This document shows positions 1 to 5,758 of a stretch of DNA of 23,338 nt, piece after piece. Source of the stretch: an uncultured Clostridia bacterium (GTDB lineage Bacteria > Bacillota_A > Clostridia > Oscillospirales > Oscillospiraceae); NCBI GenBank assembly GCA_946410505.1, contig CAMKAP010000005.1:1-23338 (forward strand). The letters are read 5' to 3'. A model generated the notes under the pieces. That model was not told the origin of the DNA. It saw only the letters and a program-made list of their open reading frames with translations, and searched no databases. Position 1 is the stretch's first letter; each line of letters starts with the position of its first letter. A program made the translations under genes and the position numbers.

Positions 1-232
1 CGTTGGAGCGCATGACGCGCCACTTGTAGTGGTCGCCGAAATAGCTGCCGTCGGGGTTCTTGCCGCCCAGCCAGACCTCAGTCAGGTTGTTGAAGCGGCG
101 GTTTTCATAGATCTCCCGGGGCGAGATGTGGCAGTGGTAGTCCACCAGCGGCATATGCTCCGCATAGTCGTGGAACAGGTGCTTTGCCGTCCCGGTCTCC
201 AGCAGGAAATCCTTATCCATAAAATCTCTCAT
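1..232 (-). CDS. uxaC: Glucuronate (uronate) isomerase, N-terminal part, cut by the window edge
   Basis: Isomerises D-glucuronate to D-fructuronate and D-galacturonate to D-tagaturonate, the first cytosolic step of hexuronate breakdown. Only about 77 codons are present; the gene runs off the left edge. The visible N-terminus aligns by eye with E. coli UxaC: a [10 protein letters not shown] start region, the metal-binding DYHCH motif of the amidohydrolase fold near residue 33, then YENRRFNNL and the DHYKWR segment. The start at 232 was chosen because its MRDFM lead matches the MTPFM lead of the E. coli protein; the ribosome binding site there is weak (GAGAAG). An internal ATG at 220 is the alternative. 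It lies 25 bases after the broken kinase gene, so it is probably the last visible member of the eda-kinase operon. The family call is very secure. Confidence 0.93.
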   Translation of the reverse strand, partial: MRDFMDKDFLLETGTAKHLFHDYAEHMPLVDYHCHISPREIYENRRFNNLTEVWLGGKNPDGSYFGDHYKWRVMRSN

Positions 233-257
233 AAGTCTTCTCAGCGCCTTTCCTATT

Positions 258-1319
258 TTAACGCTTTATGTCGTAGTTCATGTTCATCAGCTGGCGGATG
301 CTTTCGGCGTCGTCGGTGATGTTGCCGTCGCCGCGGATGGTATGCTTGATGGCGGAGCTGGCCACGGCGAAATTGATCATGTCCATGGGCTTGTAGCCCT
401 TCATCATCGCGTAGATGAGCCCGCTGGCAAAGGCGTCGCCGCCCACGCGGTCCAGAATGTTGAAGGTGAAGAGCCGGCTTTCAAAGGTATGGTTCTGATA
501 CCACATGAAGGCCATGAGGCTGTTTTCACTGCCGGTATGGGCAAAGCGGACGTGCCGGGCCATGCACTTGAGGTTGGGGTAGCGCTCGGCAAAGGCCTGG
601 AACACCTCGTCCTGCTGCTCATAGCTGGGCTGCATGGGCACGCCGTCCTTCCAGTCACCCTTGGTGTGGTCGTTTTCGTCCCGCCAGAGGTGGTAGGGCT
701 CGACGCCCAGCAGCACGTCCACATAGGGCAGGCACTGGGTGCAGAAATCCCGCGCTTCTTCCCAGGTCCACAGGAGGCTCCGGAAGTTGCCGTCAAAGCT
801 CACGGTCAGGCCCTTTTCCTTGGCCTTTTTCATGCACTTGAGGATAAACTCCGCACAGCTGGGAGAGAGAGCCGGCGTGATGCCGCTCAGGTGCAGCCAG
901 TCAAAGTCGGAAAGCAGTCAGTCCAGATCCACCTTGCTGAAGTCGTACTCCGTGATGGCGCTGTGCTTGCGGTCATAAGTGACCTTGCTGGGGCGGATGC
1001 CGTAGCCGGTCTCCAGATAGTAGGTGCCCAGGCGGTGGGAGGGCGTCTCCTCCGGGGAGGAGAGGATCACGGGGCTGCAGTGCACGTCGTTGGAGCGCAG
1101 CATGCGCACCGCGCTCTTGCCCAGGGAGTTGTTCGGCACCACGGTGAAGAAGGTGCTGTCGATGCCCAGGTTTGCCAGCGCCAGCGCCACGTTTGCTTCG
1201 CTGCCGCCGTAGCCGGCCTCGAAGCTGGTGGCCACGCGGATCTTCTCATAGTTTGGCGGGGTCAGGCGCAGCATGATCTCGCCAAAGGTGATGAAGCGGG
1301 GCGAGCTGCTGCCGCGCAT
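258..1319 (-). pseudogene. PfkB-family sugar kinase (KDG-kinase-like), interrupted by an in-frame TGA
   Basis: Two open segments, 1319-918 and 917-258, lie in the same frame and together make one PfkB carbohydrate kinase of about 353 codons. They are separated only by a TGA at 918-920. The first part carries the N-terminal substrate region (FITFGEIMLRL, GYGGSEANVALALANLG). The reading continues unbroken past the TGA as LLSDFDWLHLSGITPALS and into the C-terminal half (SFDGNFRS, then LDRVGGDAFASG). The C-terminal anion-hole motif reads DRVGGD; the intact neighbour reads DRVGGGD, so one glycine beside the catalytic aspartate is missing. The two lesions suggest a decayed paralogue of the kinase at 1341-2438, whose stop lies 21 bases upstream in the same frame. 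No good Shine-Dalgarno precedes the ATG at 1319. Alternatives are a sequencing error or TGA readthrough. Two separate short products are unlikely to be active. Confidence 0.82.
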
Positions 1320-1340
1320 CAGAGGATTGGCGTGCTCATA

Positions 1341-2438
1341 TCAGCGTTTGACCCGTGCGCCGGCGCCGCCCATGATCGCCTCGACCTCGTTCTTGGAGGC
1401 CATGGAGGTGTCGCCCGGGGTGGTCATGGCGAGAGCGCCGTGGGCCGCGCCGTAGTTGACGGCCTGCAGGGCGTCGCCCGTGGTCATGAGACCGTAGACC
1501 AGACCGGAGGCGAAGGAATCGCCGCCGCCGACACGGTCCATGATCTCCAGACCGTTATACTCCTTGGACTGGTAGATCTCGCCGTCAGCCCAGCAGATGG
1601 CCTTCCAGTCATTGACGGTGGCGGTCTTCACGGTGCGCAGCGTGGTGGCGACGACCTTGAAGTTGGGGTAGGTCTCGGCGGCCTTGCCGATCATCTTCTT
1701 GTAGCCGTCGATGTTGAGTTCCTTGAGATTGGCGTCGTTGCCCTCGATCTCAAAGCCCAGGCAGGCGGTGAAGTCCTCTTCGTTGCCGATCATCACGTCC
1801 ACATACTTGGCGACCTCGCGGTTGACCTCGCGGGCCTTCTCCAGACCGCCGATGGCGCTCCACATGGAGGGGCGGTAGTTCAGGTCATAGGACACCAGGG
1901 TGCCGTACTTCTTCGCGGCCTTGCAGGCGGCAATGACGGTCTCGCAGCTCTGCTCGGAGAGGGCCGCGTAGATGCCGCCGGTGTGCAGCCAGCGCACGCC
2001 CAGCTCGCCGAAGATATAGTCAAAGTCAAAGTCCTCGGGGCGGGCCTGGGAGATGGCGGTGTTGGCGCGGTCGGAGCAGCCCACGGCGCCGCGGATGCCG
2101 AAGCCGCGCTCGGTGAAGTTGATGCCGTTGCGGCAGATACGGCCGATGCCGTCGGTCTTCTTCCAGAAAATGAGATCGGTGCTCACGCCGCCCTGCTCGA
2201 TGAAGTCGCGCATCAGCTTGCCGACCTCGTTGTCGGCGAAGGCGGTGATGACAGCGGTGTTCATGCCAAAGCACTTGTGCAGACCGCGGATGACGTTATA
2301 CTCGCCGCCGCCCTCCCAGGCGCGGAAGGAGCGGGCGGTGCGGATACGGCCCTCGCCGGGATCCAGGCGGAGCATGACCTCGCCCAGGCTCACAGCGTCA
2401 AACTTGCATTCTTCTCTCGGACGTAATTTCAGTTCCAT
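1341..2438 (-). CDS. kdgK: PfkB-family sugar kinase, probable 2-dehydro-3-deoxygluconokinase
   Basis: Probably phosphorylates 2-keto-3-deoxygluconate to KDPG with ATP in the cytosol, feeding the aldolase encoded just upstream. The 365-residue protein has the PfkB order: an N-terminal GEVMLRLDPGEG strand, the sugar-site region WEGGGEYNV (residues 41-49), SYDLNYRPSMW (183-193), and the second PfkB signature DRVGGGDSFASGL with catalytic Asp307. The start at 2438 is preceded by AAGGAG about 10 bases upstream. The KDG assignment rests on context (eda upstream, uxaC downstream); PfkB kinases differ in substrate and sequence alone does not settle this. A 230-bp hairpin-rich gap separates it from eda, so it may have its own promoter or be processed from a longer mRNA. 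A broken paralogue follows immediately. Confidence 0.85.
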   Translation of the reverse strand: MELKLRPREECKFDAVSLGEVMLRLDPGEGRIRTARSFRAWEGGGEYNVIRGLHKCFGMNTAVITAFADNEVGKLMRDFIEQGGVSTDLIFWKKTDGIGRICRNGINFTERGFGIRGAVGCSDRANTAISQARPEDFDFDYIFGELGVRWLHTGGIYAALSEQSCETVIAACKAAKKYGTLVSYDLNYRPSMWSAIGGLEKAREVNREVAKYVDVMIGNEEDFTACLGFEIEGNDANLKELNIDGYKKMIGKAAETYPNFKVVATTLRTVKTATVNDWKAICWADGEIYQSKEYNGLEIMDRVGGGDSFASGLVYGLMTTGDALQAVNYGAAHGALAMTTPGDTSMASKNEVEAIMGGAGARVKR

Positions 2439-2516
2439 AGCAGCATTTCTCCTTTATGCAAATATCTTCAGATTGTCGCAGACAGCTTCTGTTTCTGCCC
2501 CGGAGGGAATTCAATC

Positions 2517-2664
2517 GTTTTTAAGGTAGCTTTGCTTCCTTAAAAACACCCTGAACCGAGCTCTGCGAGGTCTCGCGCCGACCAAGCACGGCGTATCACG
2601 TGCCGCCGCGCGCGATAAGCGCGAGAAACTCCTGGAAAGCGAAACCCTTGTTTCGCTTTCCAGG
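2517..2664. repeat. Hairpin-rich intergenic element between eda and kdgK
   Basis: Three inverted repeats lie in a row in a non-coding gap. At 2517-2547, GTTTTTAAGG pairs with CCTTAAAAAC around a short, partly paired loop. At 2571-2578, TCTCGCGC pairs with GCGCGAGA at 2619-2626 around a GC-rich interior. At 2631-2664 there is a perfect 14-bp stem. None is followed by a clear U-tract on either strand, so they are not typical intrinsic terminators. They could be a dispersed extragenic palindrome element, or mRNA-stabilising structures that set different levels of eda and kinase within one transcript. Confidence 0.6.
2631..2664 (-). other. Perfect 14-bp stem-loop just downstream of eda
   Basis: CCTGGAAAGCGAAA at 2631-2644 pairs perfectly with TTTCGCTTTCCAGG at 2651-2664 around a 6-base loop. 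The stem begins 7 bases past the eda stop codon. On the minus strand it is followed by AGTTTCTCGC, which is not a U-tract. It is therefore more likely a 3'-end stabiliser or attenuating hairpin than a full terminator. Confidence 0.6.
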
Positions 2665-2670
2665 AAGCCG

Positions 2671-3312
2671 TCAGGCTCTGGCTTCTTCTACGATCTCGCG
2701 GGACTTTTTGCACAGCTCCGTGATCTCGTCCCACTTGTTGTTGTCGATCAGGTCGGCCGTGACCATGTAGCTGCCGCCGCAGGCCGCGATCACAGGATTG
2801 GAGATGTAGTCCTTCAGGTTCTTGAGGCTGATGCCGCCGGTGGGCATGACCTTGAACATGGGGAAGGGAGCGCTCAGCGCCTTGATCTTGGCAAGGCCGC
2901 CGGACTGCTCGGCGGGGAAGAACTTGATGACCTCCAGGCCGAACTTGAGCGCCTGATGGTACTCGGAGGCGGTGGTGCAGCCGGGGAAAACGGGGATGCC
3001 CTTCTCCTGGGCGTAGGCAACCAGCTCGGGATCAAAGCCCGGGGACACGATGAAGTCACCGCCGACGGCAATGACCGCGTCGATCTGAGCAGTTGTCGTG
3101 ACGGTGCCGGCGCCAACGATCATATCGGGGCAGGCTTCCTTCATGAGCTTGATGGCCTTGTCGGCTCCGGCCGCGCGGAAGGTGACCTCCGCCACGGGCA
3201 CGCCGCCGGCGCACAGGGCCTTGGCCAGGCCGACCGCGTCGCGCTCGGGGTGATTGAGCTTGATGACCGGCACCACGCCGATCTTGGAAATGGCAGTGTT
3301 CATTGCATTCAT
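2671..3312 (-). CDS. eda: Bifunctional KDPG/KHG aldolase
   Basis: Cleaves 2-keto-3-deoxy-6-phosphogluconate to pyruvate and glyceraldehyde-3-phosphate, and in this family often also 4-hydroxy-2-oxoglutarate. It is the final step of hexuronate catabolism. The 213-residue protein matches the usual length of this class I (beta/alpha)8 aldolase. Visible motifs are VVPVIKLN at residues 13-20, Glu42 and Arg46 in EVTFR, phosphate-site GAGTV (67-71), SPGFDP (90-95), PVFPG, the Schiff-base Lys130 in VIKFFPAE, and PTGGI. The start at 3312 follows a strong AAGGAGG 8-10 bases upstream; the internal Met at codon 4 is a less likely start. It is the first gene of the minus-strand operon, divergent from an AraC-type regulator that probably controls it. 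Confidence 0.93.
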   Translation of the reverse strand: MNAMNTAISKIGVVPVIKLNHPERDAVGLAKALCAGGVPVAEVTFRAAGADKAIKLMKEACPDMIVGAGTVTTTAQIDAVIAVGGDFIVSPGFDPELVAYAQEKGIPVFPGCTTASEYHQALKFGLEVIKFFPAEQSGGLAKIKALSAPFPMFKVMPTGGISLKNLKDYISNPVIAACGGSYMVTADLIDNNKWDEITELCKKSREIVEEARA

Positions 3313-3325
3313 GGGAAACTCCTCC

Positions 3326-3409
3326 TTAAGGTGTAAATTGAAATTGACGGTTAAGCCAGCGTGTACAGAGATCGAACCAGGGCGCGCAGTCGGGATACAG
3401 GATCTCCAC
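3326..3409 (-). CDS. Possible 27-codon leader ORF ahead of eda
   Basis: A short frame in the eda leader begins at GTG (3409), or less likely at a nearby CTG. Its TAA stop (3326-3328) overlaps the eda Shine-Dalgarno. The predicted peptide is rich in aromatic residues and cysteine (YPDCAPWFDLC, then TRWL). The AGGAGG next to it overlaps the GTG itself, so initiation is doubtful. The position suggests possible translational coupling to eda, but chance or a gene remnant is equally possible. Confidence 0.2.
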   Translation of the reverse strand: MEILYPDCAPWFDLCTRWLNRQFQFTP

Positions 3410-3525
3410 CTCCTGATTGAAATCGTGGACGGGAGGGATCCGTTCGGGTTGATTTTGTTAATGATTATCAGCGTTAAGAAGGCCTGTTTTATCCTCCTCA
3501 ACCGTTTGAATGTACGTTTGTTATA

Positions 3526-3554
3526 TGGACAATACGGAGAACTTTTGCTAATAT
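3526..3554 (+). promoter_or_regulatory. Sigma-A promoter of the AraC-family gene, extended -10
   Basis: TGGACA at 3526-3531 and TAATAT at 3549-3554 are separated by 17 bases. A TGC directly before the -10 gives an extended -10 element. The start codon follows about 20 bases after the expected transcription start. Confidence 0.55.
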
Positions 3555-3579
3555 TATACTTGAAAGGAAGTGGTCTCGC

Positions 3580-4365
3580 ATGAATCAGATCATCTATGCG
3601 GGCAAGCAAGTGCTGACCTATTCGGTCTCCCTCCACGCGCACAGCAGCTGGGAGCTGATCTACTGCACCGGCGGCAGCGGGCAGCTGCATTTTGACAGCC
3701 TCAGCCTGAGCTATCGGGAGGGCGATCTGGTCATCATTCCGCCGCTCTTTTTTCACCGAAACGAGAGCGACGCGGGCTTTACCAACATCCACCTGAACTA
3801 TCTGGAGCCGCAGCTGAACTTCAAGGTGCCCACCGTCATCCGCGAGGACGGCAACCGCTTTCTGCTGGATGCCTTCAAGGCCGCCTTCTATGTCTTCAGT
3901 GTCGATCCCGGGAAGCAGAGCATCCTGCTCGCCTCTTACGCGAACCTGATCATCAATCTGATCCAGGCCAACCTGGAAGCGCCGGCCTACAGTGCCGTCG
4001 TGGAGGAGATCGAGAACTGCATCATCCGCAACTACCCGGACGAGAGCTTCGAGCTGGGCCGCTACCTGCATTCTCTGCCCTTCAACTACGACTATCTGCG
4101 CAAACTCTTCAAGCAGGAGACGGGGATCACGCCCCACCAGCTTCTCAGCGACATCCGGCTGCAGGCGGCGGCCGAGCAGCTCGGCTTTGCCGACGCCCGG
4201 GGAGCCAGCATTTCCGAGATTGCCCATCTCTGCGGGTTTCGGGAGCCGCTGTACTTTTCCCGCATGTTCAAGAAGAAGTACGGTGTCTCCCCCAGCCAGT
4301 ACCAGAGTCTGCAGCAGGAGGAAAAGCCGCTGTCCGATGGGGAGAGCCTGAAGATCCGGCAATGA
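3580..4365 (+). CDS. AraC-family transcriptional regulator with cupin sensor domain
   Basis: A cytosolic DNA-binding regulator, probably an activator of the divergent eda/kinase/uxaC genes in response to a hexuronate or pathway intermediate (inferred from position). The 261 residues split into an N-terminal cupin sugar-sensing half (HAHSSWELIY near residue 20, GDLVIIPP near 48, FFHRNES) and a C-terminal pair of helix-turn-helix motifs of about 100 residues. The C-terminal part includes YLRKLFKQETGITPHQLL and IAHLCGFREPLYFSRMFKKKYGVSPSQY, here named by their positions near residues 170-190 and 210-245. An AAAGGAAG ribosome binding site lies upstream of ATG 3580. Its own extended -10 promoter is visible. 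The effector cannot be deduced from sequence. Confidence 0.9.
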   Translation: MNQIIYAGKQVLTYSVSLHAHSSWELIYCTGGSGQLHFDSLSLSYREGDLVIIPPLFFHRNESDAGFTNIHLNYLEPQLNFKVPTVIREDGNRFLLDAFKAAFYVFSVDPGKQSILLASYANLIINLIQANLEAPAYSAVVEEIENCIIRNYPDESFELGRYLHSLPFNYDYLRKLFKQETGITPHQLLSDIRLQAAAEQLGFADARGASISEIAHLCGFREPLYFSRMFKKKYGVSPSQYQSLQQEEKPLSDGESLKIRQ

Positions 4366-4434
4366 TCAGCCCTCCAGGCGATTGGTCTCCGTGCAGCAGA
4401 GCAGGAAGGGCACAATGCTTTCGCGGGCAATTTC
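4366..4434 (-). pseudogene. Possible C-terminal gene remnant (22 codons), convergent with araC
   Basis: On the minus strand a frame bounded upstream by TAA (4435-4437) encodes 22 protein-like residues, beginning EIARESIVPFLLCC and ending NRLEG, then TGA at 4366-4368. It directly abuts the 3' end of the regulator. It has no start codon or upstream reading frame, so if real it is the tail of a deleted gene. The family is not recognised. Chance is quite possible. Confidence 0.22.
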
Positions 4435-4528
4435 TTACCCGGCACGCCGAGTCTGCGCCCTATGATTCTCTTGTCATGATTCTAACAAATCTTTCCCCGG
4501 AAAAACATATCCATTTAGGAGGACTTCC

Positions 4529-4600
4529 ATGGACATAACGGATTCGCTTTTTCCTGCGGATTCACAAATAATCATCGTATGTTATAAGGAAATACAGTAA
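4529..4600 (+). CDS. Possible small ORF (23 residues) with a strong ribosome binding site
   Basis: ATG 4529 is preceded by TTTAGGAGGACTTCC, as good a Shine-Dalgarno as any in the window, with 6-7 bases of spacing. The frame gives a 23-residue peptide with a hydrophobic patch (QIIIVCY) and ends in TAA at 4598-4600. The surrounding DNA is AT-rich compared with its neighbours. An 8-bp direct repeat ATGATTCT occurs at 4462-4469 and 4476-4483 upstream. It could be a small regulatory peptide, a leader for spoIIID, or a decayed gene start. No function can be given. Confidence 0.33.
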   Translation: MDITDSLFPADSQIIIVCYKEIQ

Positions 4601-4636
4601 AACTCACTCCACTGAAGTGGGAAAACTCCCCCATGA

Positions 4637-4686
4637 GAGATTATACCGCGAGGCCCGGAGCCGTCCTGCGGCCCGGTGATAATCTC
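4637..4686. repeat. Inverted repeat overlapping the candidate spoIIID promoter
   Basis: GAGATTAT at 4637-4644 and ATAATCTC at 4679-4686 are exact inverted copies about 34 bases apart. The right copy covers the candidate -35 element of the spoIIID promoter. A shorter CCACT/AGTGG hairpin sits at 4609-4620. This may be a regulator site or an RNA hairpin of the upstream transcript. Confidence 0.4.
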
Positions 4687-4703
4687 CCTCCCCCGCTCAT
4701 ATA
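4678..4703 (+). promoter_or_regulatory. Candidate sigma-E (mother-cell) promoter of spoIIID
   Basis: GATAATC (4678-4684) and CATATA followed by GAT (4698-4706) are spaced 13 bases apart. They resemble the sigma-E -35 (ATA-rich) and -10 (CATA-A-T) elements. spoIIID is a known sigma-E target in Bacillus. The match is by eye only, and the start codon lies about 45 bases downstream. Confidence 0.45.
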
Positions 4704-4751
4704 GATGGAGCAGGAATTGCGCGGCGGGGCCGCGCACGGGGAGTGTTGTGA

Positions 4752-5000
4752 GTGCGAAACGATATAGAGGAGCGGGCCGTGGCGCTGGCCGAATACATCA
4801 TTGAAAACCGATGCACCGTCCGCGCGGCAAGTGCGCGCTTCGGCGTCAGCAAATCCACCGTACACAAGGATCTGACCGAGCGTCTTCCGCCGCTCCGCCC
4901 GGCGCTCTACCGCCGCGTGCGGGCGCTGCTGGACCTCAACAAGGCTGAGCGCCACATTCGCGGCGGTCTTGCCACCCGGCGAAAATACAAGGGACTGTGA
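4752..5000 (+). CDS. spoIIID: Sporulation transcriptional regulator SpoIIID
   Basis: A small DNA-binding protein of the mother cell that activates and represses sigma-E-dependent genes and helps switch to sigma-K during endospore formation. The 82-residue product matches Bacillus SpoIIID along its length: RAASARFGVSKSTVHKDL (recognition helix), TERLP, and RHIRGG near the C-terminal basic region. It is slightly shorter than the 93-residue Bacillus protein, as is common in clostridia. The GTG start at 4752 was chosen because it gives the family N-terminus (RNDIEERAVALAEYI) and has GGGGAG 8 bases upstream. A candidate sigma-E promoter lies upstream. Downstream lies a hairpin array ending in a terminator. 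Confidence 0.95.
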   Translation: MRNDIEERAVALAEYIIENRCTVRAASARFGVSKSTVHKDLTERLPPLRPALYRRVRALLDLNKAERHIRGGLATRRKYKGL

Positions 5001-5012
5001 CAGCCTATTTCG

Positions 5013-5047
5013 CAAAAAAGCTCTCAGGGTTGATTCCCTGAGAGCTT
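5013..5047 (-). terminator. Intrinsic terminator for the minus-strand ECF transcript
   Basis: A 12-bp stem AAGCTCTCAGGG/CCCTGAGAGCTT with a 6-base loop. On the minus strand the stem runs into TTTTTTG (plus-strand AAAAAAG at 5014-5020). It lies about 180 bases past the ECF stop codon. Confidence 0.65.
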
Positions 5048-5212
5048 CAGACTGCAGGCAAACTAATCCGGGACAGCCTGGTCCCGCATGAGGAGATTGT
5101 GAAGAGGGGATTGGGTATCCCCTCTTCACGTTCAATCTCAGCCGATTTTATAACCGATTCAAGGTTTTAAAATCGGCCGACTCAGCGTGTCGACACTTTG
5201 TCGGCATGCTGA

Positions 5213-5245
5213 GGCTCTCAGGGTTTATTCCCTGAGAGCCTTTTT
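5213..5245 (+). terminator. Intrinsic terminator for the spoIIID transcript
   Basis: An 11-bp stem GGCTCTCAGGG/CCCTGAGAGCC with loop TTTATT, followed by TTTTT at 5241-5245. It ends the plus-strand transcript, and it overlaps the last codons and stop of the convergent ECF gene. Confidence 0.75.
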
Positions 5246-5758
5246 GTTCAGGATCGCGTCGATCACGCGGTAAAGGGGCCTAAAGAGCACCAGCGTGAGG
5301 ACGAAGTTGGAGATGCAGTGGGTCAGGTCGTAGGGGATGCCCGCCACCCACATGGCAAAGAACATTTCCCAGCCGCCGTTGATGGCGAAATACTCCAGGT
5401 ACATGAGCGGCCCGAATATCAGGCCGAAAACGCCGGCCGTCACCGCCCAGATCAGTGCGGAATCGTTTTTTCGCAGCAGCATCGCCGCGATCACCAGCAC
5501 GTCCCAGACGTAAAGGTACCCAAACCACCAGATCGAAAAGCCGAACACCAGCCCCTCCAGCAGGACATAGACATACACCGCATAGAGGGCCTTCCATCCG
5601 AAGAACACCACCGTCAGTATGATGAGCACGGAATTGAGGTTCACGTTCGGGATGCCCGCGAGGGCCACCTTTGTGCCGAAGATCAGCGCCGCCATCAGGG
5701 CGAGCACGCAGATCTCCCGCGGCGTGAGCTTAGGCTGCGGGCGTGTAGGTGAATTCAT
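5225..5758 (-). CDS. ECF transporter S component, probable cobalamin/precursor uptake
   Basis: A membrane substrate-binding subunit of an energy-coupling-factor transporter. It would borrow a shared EcfA/A'/T module encoded elsewhere, as none is in this window. The 177-residue protein is almost entirely hydrophobic, with about six membrane segments, starting with the typical S-component lead LTPREICVLALMAALIFGT and an ALAGIPNVNLNS loop. Later segments include a YLYVWDVLVIAAML helix and GIPYDLTHCISNFVLTLVLF. Specificity for cobalamin or a related corrinoid is inferred from the B12 riboswitch on the same transcript. It overlaps the upstream DUF4430 gene by 29 bases, suggesting coupled translation; ATG 5758 has no clear ribosome binding site. 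Its stop codon lies inside the spoIIID terminator hairpin. Other S-component substrates are possible. Confidence 0.85.
   Translation of the reverse strand: MNSPTRPQPKLTPREICVLALMAALIFGTKVALAGIPNVNLNSVLIILTVVFFGWKALYAVYVYVLLEGLVFGFSIWWFGYLYVWDVLVIAAMLLRKNDSALIWAVTAGVFGLIFGPLMYLEYFAINGGWEMFFAMWVAGIPYDLTHCISNFVLTLVLFRPLYRVIDAILNKKALRE

Larger units (their letters stand above)
3313..3579. promoter_or_regulatory. Divergent control region between eda operon and araC-type regulator
   Basis: This 267-bp gap separates two divergent starts, the usual arrangement for an AraC-family activator and its target. A convincing promoter is visible only for the plus-strand regulator (3526-3554). On the minus strand I see only a weak GATAAT-like -10 near 3465, with no good -35. 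That would fit a promoter needing an activator. No clear operator repeat can be assigned by eye. Confidence 0.45.
5013..5246. repeat. Array of contiguous hairpins with near-identical end palindromes
   Basis: Six stem-loops sit almost end to end: 5018-5047 (12 bp), 5069-5086 (6 bp), 5099-5129 (13 bp, extended by GAGATT/AATCTC outside it), 5141-5177 (15 bp with one mismatch), 5181-5213 (15 bp with two G-U pairs) and 5213-5240 (11 bp). The outermost two share CTCTCAGGG-TTxATT-CCCTGAGAG and differ by one loop base. The left one is preceded by AAAAAA and the right one is followed by TTTTT, so the whole block is also framed by terminal inverted repeats of about 17 bases. It is non-coding except for the last codons of the ECF gene. 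Confidence 0.7.

Noticed and set aside
918..920. TGA as a selenocysteine codon
   Set aside because: The site is in a variable loop of a sugar kinase, not a redox or metal site, and no selenoprotein relative of this family is known to me; a nonsense mutation fits better, especially with the second lesion.
342..2426. A 694-codon plus-strand open frame antisense to the kinases
   Set aside because: It is a by-product of GC-rich codon use in the real minus-strand kinase genes; its composition is Ala/Gly/His/Val-rich with no domain pattern.
2631..2664. Rho-independent terminator after eda
   Set aside because: The stem is perfect, but no U-tract follows on either strand.
2671..4362. Reading eda as the tail of a 563-residue fusion protein
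   Set aside because: The upstream part is antisense to the AraC regulator and non-coding leader; eda has its own strong ribosome binding site and a family-like N-terminus at 3312.
4641..5135. Minus-strand 164-codon frame opposite spoIIID
   Set aside because: Antisense to a clear spoIIID and running through hairpins; no domain pattern or ribosome binding site.
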